From contig CALANV010000037.1 in assembly GCA_937926175.1 (NCBI GenBank), forward strand, positions 124,001 to 188,000: a stretch of 64,000 bases of DNA, in the 5' to 3' direction. Source of the DNA: an uncultured Rhodospirillales bacterium (GTDB lineage Bacteria > Pseudomonadota > Alphaproteobacteria > CACIAM-22H2). The position numbers and the translations under genes are program-made. The notes under the pieces are model-generated. The model was not told where the DNA came from. It worked only from the letters and a program-made list of their open reading frames with translations, and did not search any database. This document shows positions 8,643-18,888 of the stretch, one piece after another. Every line of letters begins with the position of its first letter. Position 1 is the stretch's first letter.

Positions 8643-8741
8643 CTATCGCGTCGGGACAAGCCGCCACCCGGACGGATTCACGGTGGCATAATTGCGCCGC
8701 CCGGGAGACGCGCCGTAGCATGCGCCGATACGGAGGACTCC

Positions 8742-9029
8742 ATGGCAGATCCCGTCGTTCTCAGCGCCTTCGCGGTCGGTTCCGTGCTCTCGTTCGGGCT
8801 CTACAGTGACGCCATCCCGCCGCACTTCGAACCCGAGCGGCAGGTCGAGCAGCTCTACAAACAGGACGGACGGATCGTGGCGGACGCAACCGCAACGCTC
8901 CTGCCGAGCACGGCCCAAAGCGCCTGTCCCAATGGGGCGCAGATCGTGCGCGAAGAGTCCCGCGTCGACGGCAACCGGGAATTCCTGGTCTGGACGCTTC
9001 GCTGCCGCGAGCTGGCGGTCATCCGCTGA
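8742..9029 (+). CDS. Hypothetical protein
   Basis: This 95-residue ORF has a good ribosome binding site (GGAGG, 5 nt before the ATG). The N-terminal 20 residues are moderately hydrophobic (VVLSAFAVGSVLSFGLYSDA) but without a clear signal peptide. Two Cys residues (one in SACPNG, one in LRCREL) could form a disulfide. It is transcribed divergently from the aryl-CoA operon. I do not recognise a family. The ribosome site and plausible composition are the only support that it is a gene. Confidence 0.5.
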   Translation: MADPVVLSAFAVGSVLSFGLYSDAIPPHFEPERQVEQLYKQDGRIVADATATLLPSTAQSACPNGAQIVREESRVDGNREFLVWTLRCRELAVIR

Positions 9030-9060
9030 CGCCGCCGGCGGCAGCGGTTGAACCGGTTCC

Positions 9061-9300
9061 TCAAGAGAAGGCCTTGAAGGCGATGAGCGTGAAGGTGTCC
9101 TTCACGCCGGGCAGCTTCTGTACCCCCATGACGAAGTGGCCGATGTCCTGATCATCGGTCAGGTAGCACTTCATCAACAGGTCGTACTGACCTGAAATCG
9201 AATAGACTTCCGACACCTGTTCAATGTTCTGAACAGCCGCGTCGGCAACGTCGTATGCCTTGCCGAGTTCGCATTTCACCATGATGAAGATGGTCTGCAC
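9061..9300 (-). CDS. Stand-alone Lrp/AsnC-type ligand-binding (RAM) domain protein
   Basis: The 79 residues match just the ligand-binding half of Lrp/AsnC regulators: FIMVKCELGKAYDVADA, then the central VYSISGQYDLLMKCYL, then a C-terminal strand LIAFKAF. The DNA-binding domain is absent. Such small proteins form ring oligomers and are thought to sense amino acids or modulate partner regulators. It is followed in the same direction by nothing obvious, and the upstream helicase gene ends 30 bp away. Confidence 0.85.
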   Translation of the reverse strand: MQTIFIMVKCELGKAYDVADAAVQNIEQVSEVYSISGQYDLLMKCYLTDDQDIGHFVMGVQKLPGVKDTFTLIAFKAFS

Positions 9301-9330
9301 GGCCGTTCCCCGTCGGATGAGCTGACGGAG

Positions 9331-10761
<1,431 letters not shown>

Positions 10762-11040
10762 TCTTTCAGTACTTTAACCTATAAGCTCCCACCGGAGCGG
10801 TGACTTCAACGACTTCAATGTGGGGCGACCCTGGCCCCTTGGGCGGGGAGCCACGACCGAGCGGACCACCCCGTGCCCGGCCGCGACATCGGCTCGGGGC
10901 GTTCGAGGGACCTGCTCCTAAGATGGGGCAGGATCATAGAAACGCCAGTACATAAATCAAGTTTTCCACAGCTATTCTCAACCCTGATGCGGCGGTAGCC
11001 GACGACGCCCTGACCGCCGCCGAACGGACATGATGCGAGC
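10762..11040. other. Intergenic region, no gene seen
   Basis: These 279 bp separate divergent genes (helicase on minus, hydrolase on plus). An AT-rich patch just upstream of the helicase start and another near 10950-10980 could hold promoters. I see no ORF with a ribosome binding site. Confidence 0.5.
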
Positions 11041-11748
11041 ATGACCGACAAGATCCCACTTATTCTTCTACCCGGACTGCTGTGCGACCGCGCCCTGTGG
11101 GCACCGCAGATTGCCGCCCTCTCCGACATTGCCGACATCAGCGTCGGCGACCTGACGCAGGCCGACAGCATCGCGGGCATGGCCGCCGGGGTCCTGCGGT
11201 CGGCACCGCCGCGCTTCGCGTTGGCCGGCTTGTCGATGGGCGGCTACGTCGCGTTCGAGATCATGCGTCAGGCGCCTGAGCGGGTGCTGCGGCTGGCCCT
11301 GCTCGACACGACGGCGCGACCCGACACGCCGGAGCAGACCGAGAACCGGCGCGTCCTGATGCAATTGAGCGAGCAGGGCGAGTTCAAGGGGGTGACGCCG
11401 CGGCTGCTGCCGCGCTGGATTCATCCCGCGCGGCTCGACGACAAGGAACTGACCGCGACGATCATGGCCATGACGCAGCGCGTCGGACGCGAGGCCTTCA
11501 TCCGTCAGCAGACGGCGATCATCCGCCGACCCGACAGCCGCCCGGGCCTGTCGCGCATCACATGCCCGACGCTGGTGCTGTGCGGCCGCGAGGATCAGGC
11601 GACTCCGGTCGAGGTCCATCGCGAGATCGCGGCCGACATTGCGAACGCACGGCTCGTCATCGTGCCGGACTGCGGTCATCTCTCGACGCTCGAGCAGCCG
11701 GTGGCGGTGAACGCGCACCTGCGGACGTGGCTCACGGCGGACGCGTAG
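11041..11748 (+). CDS. Alpha/beta hydrolase
   Basis: The 235 residues form a compact alpha/beta-hydrolase: LLPGLLCDRALWAPQ (oxyanion strand), the nucleophile elbow LAGLSMGGYVAFEI with Ser, the acid in CGREDQATPVE and the catalytic His in PDCGHLSTLEQP. It lacks a signal peptide, so it is a cytoplasmic esterase or thioesterase-like enzyme of unknown substrate. It stands alone between a helicase and a repeat-rich stretch. Confidence 0.85.
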   Translation: MTDKIPLILLPGLLCDRALWAPQIAALSDIADISVGDLTQADSIAGMAAGVLRSAPPRFALAGLSMGGYVAFEIMRQAPERVLRLALLDTTARPDTPEQTENRRVLMQLSEQGEFKGVTPRLLPRWIHPARLDDKELTATIMAMTQRVGREAFIRQQTAIIRRPDSRPGLSRITCPTLVLCGREDQATPVEVHREIAADIANARLVIVPDCGHLSTLEQPVAVNAHLRTWLTADA

Positions 11749-11884
11749 GGCGACCGGTCAGGAATTCGGCGAGACCGCCGCTCGATACGTTCGGGGTGCG
11801 GCCGTAACGGGCGCCGGGCGACTTGTCGCCTTGTCCTTCGGAATCGAAGCCTCGTTCCTTGGTCCGGATGCCGCTTTGGACAGC

Positions 11885-11962
11885 GAAGCCTCATCCTTCG
11901 ACGAGCTCAGGATGAGGCTTCGGTGTTGGCTTATCCCTCGACCGGCTCGGGATGAGGCTTCG
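11885..11962. repeat. REP-like palindromic repeat, full copy plus half copy
   Basis: The full copy (11885-11921) has 13-bp arms GAAGCCTCATCCT and AGGATGAGGCTTC that are exact reverse complements around an 11-nt loop. A half copy follows at 11931-11962. More degenerate fragments continue to about 12020. The same element recurs near 24.7 kb and 25.4-25.7 kb. The ATPase gene on the minus strand terminates inside it. Confidence 0.9.
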
Positions 11963-13214
11963 ATTCGACAGGTTCGTTCCTCAACAGGTTCAGGAGCAGG
12001 CATCGGCAGGTTCGGGATGATGGCGCGGCATCAGCCGTCGCGGCATCCGACCCGGCCGTTGCGCGCGTCTCACGAGTCTCACACCTTTCACCCGCCTCGC
12101 GAGACTCACACCTCTCACCCGTCTTACGAGACTCATGATTCGCAGACGTCTCGCTCGTCTCATGAGTCTCGCCTGTTTCATGAGTCTTGCATGTCTCACC
12201 TGTCTCACGAGACTCATTCGTCTCATGAGTCGCCCGCGTCCCGCCCGTCTCACGTGTCGCCGACGTCTCCGGTCGGGCGGCCGTGTCGGTCGCGGCGCCG
12301 GGACGCGGCGAGGCGGCAAGACCGAGTTCCCGCGCGCGGGCGAGGTAGCGGTAAACGGTCGCCCGCGAGACGCCGAGCCGGCGGGCGATGGCACCGGCCG
12401 TGAGACCCTGATCGCGCAGAAGGCAGGCGGTGCGGGCTTCGACCTCGTGCGCCTCGCGGCGCAGCCAGCGGATTCGGCCGTCAGCCGGCGTGGCCCGGGC
12501 CTCGAACGGCCGAAACATGCGGCCGTCCGGCACGCGCATCTTGTCCAGCCGCACGACCATCCGCGGCGCGGCGTCCGTGTCCGGATCGGACGGCCGGGTC
12601 ACCGTGATTTCCACGTCCATGACATCGTCGAGCGGCGTGTGGCGCCGCCGCGTCGTTTCGATCACGAGCACGGCGATGCCGCGCCGGCGCAGTCCGACGA
12701 GCCACTCGGCGACCTCGTCCATGCCATGCCGGCCGCGAGCGAGTCCGGCAAGGCCGTCGATGACGACGAGATCGGTGTCGGCGGCGACGAGGCGATCGAG
12801 GACGGCACGGCCATCCGGCGTGGCGAGGGCAGAGCGGCCGCATGGCTGCGCATCGGCGGCGACGATACGCAAGCGTCCCGGGACGGGATCCGGACCGGCA
12901 ATCCGGGCGAGGCGTTGCCTGAGCGTGTCGAGCGGTAATGCCGTATCGACGTAGAGAACGTGTTGGAGGGCCCGCGGCACCCAGCCGAGAAGTGCCGTGC
13001 CGGTCGCCACGGCATGGGCCAAGGAGAGTGCAAGCCAGCTCTTGCCCACACCGCTCGCACCGCGCAGGCGATGCAGACAGCCGCGTCCGATCACGGAGTC
13101 GAGGATGAAGCCGGGACGGGCGACATCGAGGGCAAGGAGGTCGTGGCAGGTCAGCACGACGAATTCACGCGCGATCGCGTCTGCGCGCGTCGCGGCCGTG
13201 GTTTCAAGATGCAT
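11931..13214 (-). CDS. RepA-like AAA ATPase with helix-turn-helix and repetitive C-terminal tail
   Basis: The N-terminal 220 residues are an AAA_25/RepA-type ATPase: Walker A RGASGVGKSWLALSLAHAVA, VLYVDTALP, and Walker B DLVVIDGLAGLARG. A DNA-binding helix-turn-helix follows (LTAGAIARRLGVSRATVYRYLARARELGL, of the resolvase-like type), so it is an ATPase that binds DNA. After about residue 310 the protein becomes a Thr-x-Glu repeat encoded by a 9-bp minisatellite, and the last residues (PHPEPVEG) are read from a REP palindrome that supplies the stop. The tail is therefore probably variable between strains and not part of the fold. Similar ATPases occur on mobile or plasmid-like regions. Its role here is unknown. 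Confidence 0.75.
   Translation of the reverse strand: MHLETTAATRADAIAREFVVLTCHDLLALDVARPGFILDSVIGRGCLHRLRGASGVGKSWLALSLAHAVATGTALLGWVPRALQHVLYVDTALPLDTLRQRLARIAGPDPVPGRLRIVAADAQPCGRSALATPDGRAVLDRLVAADTDLVVIDGLAGLARGRHGMDEVAEWLVGLRRRGIAVLVIETTRRRHTPLDDVMDVEITVTRPSDPDTDAAPRMVVRLDKMRVPDGRMFRPFEARATPADGRIRWLRREAHEVEARTACLLRDQGLTAGAIARRLGVSRATVYRYLARARELGLAASPRPGAATDTAARPETSATRETGGTRATHETNESRETGETCKTHETGETHETSETSANHESRKTGERCESREAGERCETRETRATAGSDAATADAAPSSRTCRCLLLNLLRNEPVESKPHPEPVEG
12067..12273. repeat. Minisatellite, 23 tandem 9-bp units
   Basis: The plus strand breaks into 23 consecutive 9-mers with consensus GTCTCAYGA; exact GTCTCACGA or GTCTCATGA units occur at 12067, 12157, 12202 and 12220. 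The period is kept without slippage over 207 bp, and it keeps the overlapping minus-strand gene open, encoding a Thr-x-Glu tripeptide series. Units are diverged, so the array is not very recent. Confidence 0.9.
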
Positions 13215-13601
13215 GGCCGTTATCTCCGAATGGAAAGAAGGTGACTATCGTGAAATCGTGCCGGACGAGCGGAACGTCGCCGACCGTTCGCGTCGTCGTC
13301 GCTGCCTCGTGCCGTATGCCTTACGCCTGTTGTCCGTGCGTACGAGCTTCCGATCGTCAGATCGCCTACGCATGACGCCAATGTCGGCGTCCGGTTGCAC
13401 GAAAGGCCGACAGCACGCGACGGGAATGAGCGAAATCTGCACACGCCTTACGCACAGGCCTTACGTCAGGTCGGCCGGATGCGCGCGACACCACGGACGC
13501 CGCCTTGCCCCGGGGCGTCCTTGTCCCGGCTTTCGTTCACGTCAGCCCCGCATCACGGATCGCGGTCAGTTGTTCCGGCTTTCGACAAATGCGCCGAGCG
13601 C
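13215..13601. other. Intergenic region, no gene seen
   Basis: These 387 bp lie between the divergent ATPase and response-regulator remnant. The short ORFs present have no ribosome binding site and no recognisable product. The ATPase promoter should lie near 13220-13300. Confidence 0.4.
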
Positions 13602-13982
13602 ATGCCATTGCGCGATCGCGCCGGACAGCCGTTGCGAATTCTTGTCGTCGACGACGATACGGCGGTCGCCGCCGTTCTTCAGCACATCGTCAAGGGAAGC
13701 CGGCGGTCAGATCGTCGGCACGATCGCCTCGGGTTTGGCCGCCGTGGGCGCCGAAGCCGTCATCGAGCCCGACGCCGTGATCATGGACGTGTGTCTGACG
13801 GACATGAACGGCATCGACGCGGCCGGCGTCATCCGGGCGCGCCGGATGACGCCGGTGGTCTTCGTCACCGGCGCGGATGTCCGTGCGGAAATCGAATCGC
13901 GGCTTCAGTTGCTCGATCGGATCGAGGTCGTGATGAAGCCGGTCGATCAGCCGTGTTGTGCGCCGTCGCGCGGCACGTTTAA
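13602..13982 (+). pseudogene. Response regulator receiver, two compensating frameshifts
   Basis: From the ATG at 13602 the frame gives a receiver N-terminus (LRILVVDDDTAVAAVLQHIVK) with the acidic pocket. At the GGG run 13694-13696 the homology moves one frame over: EAGGQIVGTIASGLAAVGAEA, then VIMDVCLTDMNGIDA with the phosphoacceptor Asp, VVFVTGAD with the Thr, and VVMKPVD with the Lys. Near 13945-13950 it returns to the first frame (AVLCAVARHV) and stops at 13982. All receiver landmarks are present, about 125 residues in total, but no single frame encodes them. This is either a decayed gene or two sequencing indels. No histidine kinase is adjacent; the nearest is at 21.6-23.3 kb. Confidence 0.75.
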
Positions 13983-14089
13983 CCGGATTTCGCTTCAGAC
14001 CGATTGCAAGTCACTCGATCCGGCCTCCAGTTGATGGTGTCGCCGGGGACGTCCGCCCTTACTGCACGATCAAGCGCGTGCGATCTGCG

Positions 14090-14938
14090 TCAGCGTCGCG
14101 TGATGACGACTTCGAGGTATTCGCTGGGCACGACCATGGTGCCGTCGCCCGAGCGGTTGAATCGACCGATGAGTTCCTCGAGCTCGCGCGCCTGGGCTGA
14201 TTGGGCCGCAGGTTGGAGCGTGGCAAACGCCTTGAGCATCGGTCCGTAATACGTCCTGAACACCTCCAGCCAATGGTCCGGCGAGCAATATCGAAAGACG
14301 AAGTGCCGCTCGGCCGACTTGATGGACGATGCGTGCGGTTCGAACAACTCGGCCAACCGAGCCTGCGTGCCCCACAGCATCGGCGATCTGGCCCCTGCAG
14401 GCGGCGGCACGTGCATGGCAATGGTCTTGAAGACCTGGCCGATGAAGCTCTCCGGCGTCCAGTTGGCAAGGCCGATCTTGCCGCCGGACCTGCAGACACG
14501 AACCAGCTCGCCGGTGGCGCGATCCTGGTCGGGCGTGAACATCACCCCGAAGGTCGAGACGACAACGTCGAAGCTGCCGTCCGGAAAAGGCAGCGCTTCG
14601 GCGTCGGCCTCGCGGAACTCGACAGCGAGGCGTTCGGCCGCAGCGCGTTCGCGGGCGCGATCGAGCAGCGCAGGGACGTAGTCGGTGGCAACAATGTCAC
14701 ACCAGCGGCGGGCAGCGGCGAGCGACGCGTTGCCGTTGCCGGCCGCGACGTCGAGCACTTTCTGCCCGGAACGGATGTCGAGGGTTTCGCACAGTTCCTC
14801 GCCGACGATCTGAAGCGTGGTGCCGACGACGGCGTAGTCGCCCGACGACCAGGCGCCTTGCTGGCGGGCCTTGAGGGCCTCGAGGTCGATCTGGTCGGGA
14901 TGACGGACCTGGCCCATCGTGGCGGTGGATATGGACAT
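14090..14938 (-). CDS. Class I SAM-dependent methyltransferase
   Basis: This 282-residue protein has the methyltransferase-11 core: VLDVAAGNGNASLAAARR (SAM glycine loop), IVATDYVPALL, FREADAEALPFPDGSFDVVVSTFGVMF, then a C-terminal helical part (RYCSPDHWLEVFRTYYGP). This type often methylates small molecules such as quinones, sterol-like compounds or arsenite, but the substrate cannot be inferred. The ATG at 14938 is preferred over one 39 bp upstream because AGGGAGAA precedes it at proper distance. It is monocistronic on the minus strand. Confidence 0.85.
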   Translation of the reverse strand: MSISTATMGQVRHPDQIDLEALKARQQGAWSSGDYAVVGTTLQIVGEELCETLDIRSGQKVLDVAAGNGNASLAAARRWCDIVATDYVPALLDRARERAAAERLAVEFREADAEALPFPDGSFDVVVSTFGVMFTPDQDRATGELVRVCRSGGKIGLANWTPESFIGQVFKTIAMHVPPPAGARSPMLWGTQARLAELFEPHASSIKSAERHFVFRYCSPDHWLEVFRTYYGPMLKAFATLQPAAQSAQARELEELIGRFNRSGDGTMVVPSEYLEVVITRR

Positions 14939-15211
14939 GATGGTTCTCCCTGTTCGGCCGGCTGTCCCGGCAGCCATCTGCCGGTATGGACCTTCCGTGG
15001 CCGCAACCAGATAAGCGGAACGGACCGTCCGCGGATGTGACCCAGCTCACACCGGACGCCGTGGCGTCAAACCCGATAGCCGCCCGTGGCCGCGAGCGCG
15101 ACAACCGGCTTGGGAGTCTCCATGGTGCCGGGTCGGCCAAGCTGAACCGGTGGCACTCCGTCGCCGCGGCCGCGCCACCCCGACCTTCGGACGATCAGCC
15201 GCGCCGGCGCT

Positions 15212-15508
15212 TCATCGTTCGTTGGCGTGCCTGTGCGCGTTGATTACTTCGAGCAGGAGATGGAGTTCTTCGTCCGTCATGCCGTCGATCGGATCGCCGA
15301 TCGGCGGGGCGCTGAGGGCGAGGAGGGCTACGATGCGGAGATATGCCGCCGGATCGGACTCGCGTACGGCGTCGATCGCGTGCTGGCCGTGCACACGAAA
15401 GTCCTTCATGAGGGCGATCGAAAAGTCGCGTCGCAGCCGCATGGCGGCGCTGCCATTTTCGGACGAAGCGGACGGGTGGCGGTCGGCCGCCGTGTGGTGA
15501 AAAGACAT
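15212..15508 (-). CDS. Small hypothetical protein
   Basis: The 98 residues include a helical central segment (MKDFRVHGQHAIDAVRESD, then PAAYLRIVALLAL) and an acidic C-terminal helix (DGMTDEELHLLLEVINAH). The 'HG..AI..VR..DP.AYLR' pattern recalls small proteins found beside phage terminases and in genomic islands, but I cannot assign it. A GGAG lies 8 nt before the ATG. It forms a minus-strand pair with the gene at 15711-15992, about 200 bp upstream. Confidence 0.6.
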   Translation of the reverse strand: MSFHHTAADRHPSASSENGSAAMRLRRDFSIALMKDFRVHGQHAIDAVRESDPAAYLRIVALLALSAPPIGDPIDGMTDEELHLLLEVINAHRHANER

Positions 15509-15710
15509 CGGGCAGCTCCATCGAATCGGGAACGAAATGGGATCGGGGGCCGAAAGGCGAGGAAACGGTCCCGGACTGACGTCTGCCGAATCAAAAACGC
15601 CCGCCGGCGGGGCCGTGCGGGCGCACTTGTGGTGCCGAAAAGTCAACTCCAGCCGGGCGGTCGCCGTCAAGACGGATTCTGCTTCGAGGGGTGCTGCGGT
15701 TCCGTGCCGT

Positions 15711-15992
15711 TCAGCTTTTCCGGGGCTTGGCTGCCGCGGCCGGAGATGAAAGCCGGTCCGGCGTATGCCGGCGTGTCCTGGATGCGGGCGATCCGGCCGC
15801 CTCGGGCATCTCGCCCGAAGGGGACGTAGCCGGACCGTGTTCCTGTTGTCCGGGCTTGCGCGGTGCCGCCTTTCGACGCCCGGTCGCCATGTCACGTCCG
15901 CGCCTCGGCGACCGGGATTCGTCGGGCACTTCGGCCGCGATCTCCTCGAACAGTTCGAGCTGCCGTTCGTCTCCCTTCCTGCGTTTTGCCAT
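15711..15992 (-). CDS. Small basic hypothetical protein
   Basis: The 93-residue product starts MAKRRKGDERQLELFEEIAAEVPDE, a basic end followed by a short amphipathic helix, and then becomes low-complexity rich in Arg, Pro, Ser and Ala. The beginning resembles N-termini of plasmid or phage replication-associated proteins, yet the rest does not. No clear ribosome binding site precedes the ATG, and a TTG at 16043 would lengthen it by 17 residues. A tandem 19-bp duplication lies just upstream. Confidence 0.4.
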   Translation of the reverse strand: MAKRRKGDERQLELFEEIAAEVPDESRSPRRGRDMATGRRKAAPRKPGQQEHGPATSPSGEMPEAAGSPASRTRRHTPDRLSSPAAAAKPRKS

Positions 15993-16050
15993 GCCGCGAG
16001 AACGGAGAGGACCGGCGGGCGTTCCGCCTTCCGCAACCCGCAAGATGCTT

Positions 16051-16088
16051 AATTAAAGGGCAAGGCATCAATTAAAGGGCAAGGCATC
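16051..16088. repeat. Exact tandem duplication of 19 bp
   Basis: AATTAAAGGGCAAGGCATC occurs twice head to tail (16051-16069 and 16070-16088). It is AT-rich compared with its surroundings and lies about 60 bp upstream of the small basic minus-strand gene, so it could be a duplicated regulatory site or replication slippage. Confidence 0.9.
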
Positions 16089-16698
16089 ATCGTATGCCCA
16101 TCACGATCGTGCCGACGCGTGCGAAGCCTGGCATTTTCACGTCAGCGGTCCACACTGGCGTTGCTGCAGCTGCATATGTACTAGGCATGGCCGGCGTGTC
16201 CCGTACCGACCATCCGTTTCCAACCGAGCAGGTCGGCACAATCAAACCGCCGATCCGGCCCGAGAGTCGAATCACGGCCTTTTCGCATCCGGGCGTCATA
16301 TGACGATCGAAATGCAATCGAGACGCGAGGACGTGCGTCCTCGTGCTACCGGTGCTGAGAGAAAATCGGGTTCACCATCAGCATATCATCCATGCGCTCG
16401 GCAAAATTCTTTCGTCACGCCGAATGTGGTTGACACGGGATTCGGCCTTCGTCGTAAAAGTTGCAAAAATACAATTTCTTGGACTCACGGGGAGAAACGA
16501 CTCACAGGAAGAGACACGGCTGTCATCTCGTCGGAAATCGCCGTCGCGCATCGGGAACGTCCGTCAGGCAGCCAATATCGCGCAATCATCCATCATCCGC
16601 TTTCGGCATCACTCAACCGGTGGTTCAGGGATCGGCACGATTCCTGAATTCAAGACGCGCGCATCGACCGCCGGTCGTCACGTCAACGAGCAAAGGAA
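16089..16698. other. Long leader region without a convincing gene
   Basis: About 610 bp precede the importer operon. ORFs in several frames lack coding character. A TTGACA hexamer (16431-16436) followed by an AT-rich stretch (16456-16480) is a weak promoter candidate for the downstream operon, with a longer than ideal spacing. Nothing else is evident. Confidence 0.4.
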
Positions 16699-17826
16699 AT
16701 GACCATGGACAGATTCCGGTACCTGAACGACTGGGAGGAAGAGATCCTCGCCTTCAAGCGCGCGACCGATGGACGATGCGTGAGCCGTCGTGCCTTCTGC
16801 GCCGGACTCGCTGCGCTCGGTCTTTCGCCGCTCGTCGCGACGATGCAGCCGGTCGATGCGAAAGAACCGGACATCGTCCTCGTCAACTGGGGCGGCGATT
16901 CGGTCAAGGCGATGGATCAGGCCTATGTCCAACCGTTTCTGGAGGCGAACCCCGGCGAGGGCATCAAGATCGATTCGTCCGGTGCCACGTCCGGGAAGAT
17001 CAAGGCGATGGTCGAGGCCGGGAGGGTGGTCTGGGACATGTGCGACCGCGCCTTTCACGCATCGCTTCAGCTCGGCCGGGAGGGGCTGCTTGAAGAGATC
17101 GACTACAGCGTCGTCGACAAGAGCAAGGTATTGCCCGGATTTGCCGGCCGATGGGGTGTTGCGAATTACTGCTTCGCCAACGTCCTGACCTACGACACCA
17201 GGGCGTTCGGCGGACGCAAGCCCGAGTCCTGGGCCGATTTCTGGAACATCAAGGATTTTCCGGGGCGGCGTACGCTGCGGCGCCACATCGACAGCACGCT
17301 CGAGGTGGCACTGCTCGCCGACGGCGTACCGATCGACAAGATCTATCCGATCGACGTCAAGCGTGCCTTCGACAAGGTGAAGCAGATCAAGGATCACGTG
17401 ACGTTCTGGAGCAGCCACGCCGACAGCTACAAGCTGTTGCGCGACGGCGAGGTCACGATGGGATGCCTTGCCCATACACGATCGGTCACGCTGAGGCGGG
17501 ACACGAACGGTGCGATCGACTTCACCTTCAACCAGGGGATTTTCTGGGTGTCGGGGTGGATCGTCCCGAAAGGAAATCCGGCCGGAAAGCGGGTGTGGAA
17601 GATGATCGCTTCGACGCAGGATCCCGCCGGTCAGATCGAGCTTCTCAAGCTGATGGGGAACGGGCCGGTAAACCCGGCGGCAAACGCGCTTATCACGCCG
17701 GACCTCGCCGCGATCAATCCGTCGTCGCCGGAAAACCTCAAGCGCATGGTGGTGGCCGACATGGAATGGTACGCGGCGAACAGCAACACGGTACTCAATC
17801 AGTTCATCGACAACGTCCTGTCGTAA
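16699..17826 (+). CDS. ABC transporter substrate-binding protein, spermidine/putrescine type
   Basis: This 375-residue periplasmic binding protein has a late twin-arginine-like signal (SRRAFCAGLAALGLSPLVATM at about residues 30-50) after an unusually long N-terminus, and a mature start IVLVNWGGDSVKAMDQAYVQPF typical of PotD-like proteins. Later landmarks (GRWGVANYCFANVLTYDT, ESWADFWNIKDFPGRRTL, FNQGIFWVSGWIVPKG) also fit this family, which binds polyamines, amino-acid derivatives or similar cations. AAAGGAA lies just upstream; a second ATG at 16705 has better spacing. It opens an operon with an oxygenase, an ATPase and two permeases. Confidence 0.85.
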   Translation: MTMDRFRYLNDWEEEILAFKRATDGRCVSRRAFCAGLAALGLSPLVATMQPVDAKEPDIVLVNWGGDSVKAMDQAYVQPFLEANPGEGIKIDSSGATSGKIKAMVEAGRVVWDMCDRAFHASLQLGREGLLEEIDYSVVDKSKVLPGFAGRWGVANYCFANVLTYDTRAFGGRKPESWADFWNIKDFPGRRTLRRHIDSTLEVALLADGVPIDKIYPIDVKRAFDKVKQIKDHVTFWSSHADSYKLLRDGEVTMGCLAHTRSVTLRRDTNGAIDFTFNQGIFWVSGWIVPKGNPAGKRVWKMIASTQDPAGQIELLKLMGNGPVNPAANALITPDLAAINPSSPENLKRMVVADMEWYAANSNTVLNQFIDNVLS

Positions 17827-17842
17827 TTTCCGGGGGAACACG

Positions 17843-18817
17843 ATGCTCGGACAACCGATCCAGACCCGCCTGGCCTCGTTCAAGGAGGTGCCGATCATCG
17901 ACATCAGCGGTGCCGGCGATCCGGCGAGGCGCCGCGACCTCGTCAGGCAGATCACGCGCGCCTGCGAGGAAGTCGGGTTCATGTACATCGTCGGGCACGG
18001 GATCAGCGAGCGGATGCTCGACGACGTGTTCGACATGAGCCGTGCGTTCTTCGCCCTGCCGATCGAAAAGAAGCGGGCGATCGATCTGAAGAAGTCTCCA
18101 TTCTACCGCGGCTATCTGGGCATCGGGGAGAAGGGGAACGATCCGACCCACAAGGGCAATCTCGTCGAGGCGTTCCAGTGCCACGAGGATCTTGCGCCCG
18201 ATCACGCCGACGTCAGGGCGGGCATGCCGCTGCGCGGGCCGAACCTCTGGCCCGACGAACCGGTGGGCTTCCGCAACGTGGTATACACCTATTACCAGGA
18301 GACGTATCGCCTCGGCCTGCGGCTGCTCGAGCTGTTCGCCGAGGGGCTGGACCAGCCAAGCGACTTCTTCACGCGTCATTACAGGCATTCGCTCGCCCAG
18401 CTTCGGCTGCTGCATTATCCTGCGCAGGAGAGCCCGCGCGAAGGCGGGCAGATCGGTGCGCGCGCCCACTGCGACACCGGCGTCATCACGATCCTGACCC
18501 AGGACAGTGTCGGCGGCTTGGAAGTCCTCAACAAGTCGGGGGAGTGGATCGCCGTGCCGCCGATCAAGTACGCCTACGTGATCAACATCGGGAATACGCT
18601 GCAGTTCTGGACCGGCGGACGGTTCTCGTCGACGACCCATCGGGTCGTGAACCGTTACGGGGTGTCGCGCTTCTCGATACCGTTCTTCATGACGCCCGAC
18701 TATGATACGGTCGTCCGGCCGATCGGGATGGAGACGGACCCGAACGCGCCGACATTTCACGTCGGCGAGGAGATCCTCTCGACGTATCGCCGGATCTGGC
18801 CATCGATGGCCGCTTGA
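17843..18817 (+). CDS. 2-oxoglutarate/Fe(II)-dependent oxygenase, isopenicillin-N-synthase family
   Basis: The 324-residue protein has the N-terminal domain (VPIIDISGAGDPARRRDLV, then GFMYIVGHGI) and a jelly-roll core with the iron triad H209-x-D211 (in RAHCDTG) and H266 (in STTHRVVN), plus the 2-oxoglutarate Arg in RFSIPFF. It hydroxylates, desaturates or cyclises a small substrate using O2 and 2-oxoglutarate. It lies 16 bp after the binding-protein gene and before the transporter ATPase, so the importer's substrate is probably also its substrate or leads to it. The exact reaction is not predictable. Confidence 0.9.
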   Translation: MLGQPIQTRLASFKEVPIIDISGAGDPARRRDLVRQITRACEEVGFMYIVGHGISERMLDDVFDMSRAFFALPIEKKRAIDLKKSPFYRGYLGIGEKGNDPTHKGNLVEAFQCHEDLAPDHADVRAGMPLRGPNLWPDEPVGFRNVVYTYYQETYRLGLRLLELFAEGLDQPSDFFTRHYRHSLAQLRLLHYPAQESPREGGQIGARAHCDTGVITILTQDSVGGLEVLNKSGEWIAVPPIKYAYVINIGNTLQFWTGGRFSSTTHRVVNRYGVSRFSIPFFMTPDYDTVVRPIGMETDPNAPTFHVGEEILSTYRRIWPSMAA

Positions 18818-18888
18818 GGCGGCATCCGCACGACAGGTCGCAGTCTGCGCAACGGACCCATGCCATTGCCGGCGGACGGGGAGGGGGT

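Noticed and set aside
12067..12273. CRISPR-like array
   Set aside because: The period is 9 bp with no spacers, and it lies inside a coding frame. It is a minisatellite.
18814..18888. N-terminal extension of the importer ATPase from a TTG
   Set aside because: The extra 25 residues have no family match, and a G-rich ribosome site precedes the GTG at 18889.
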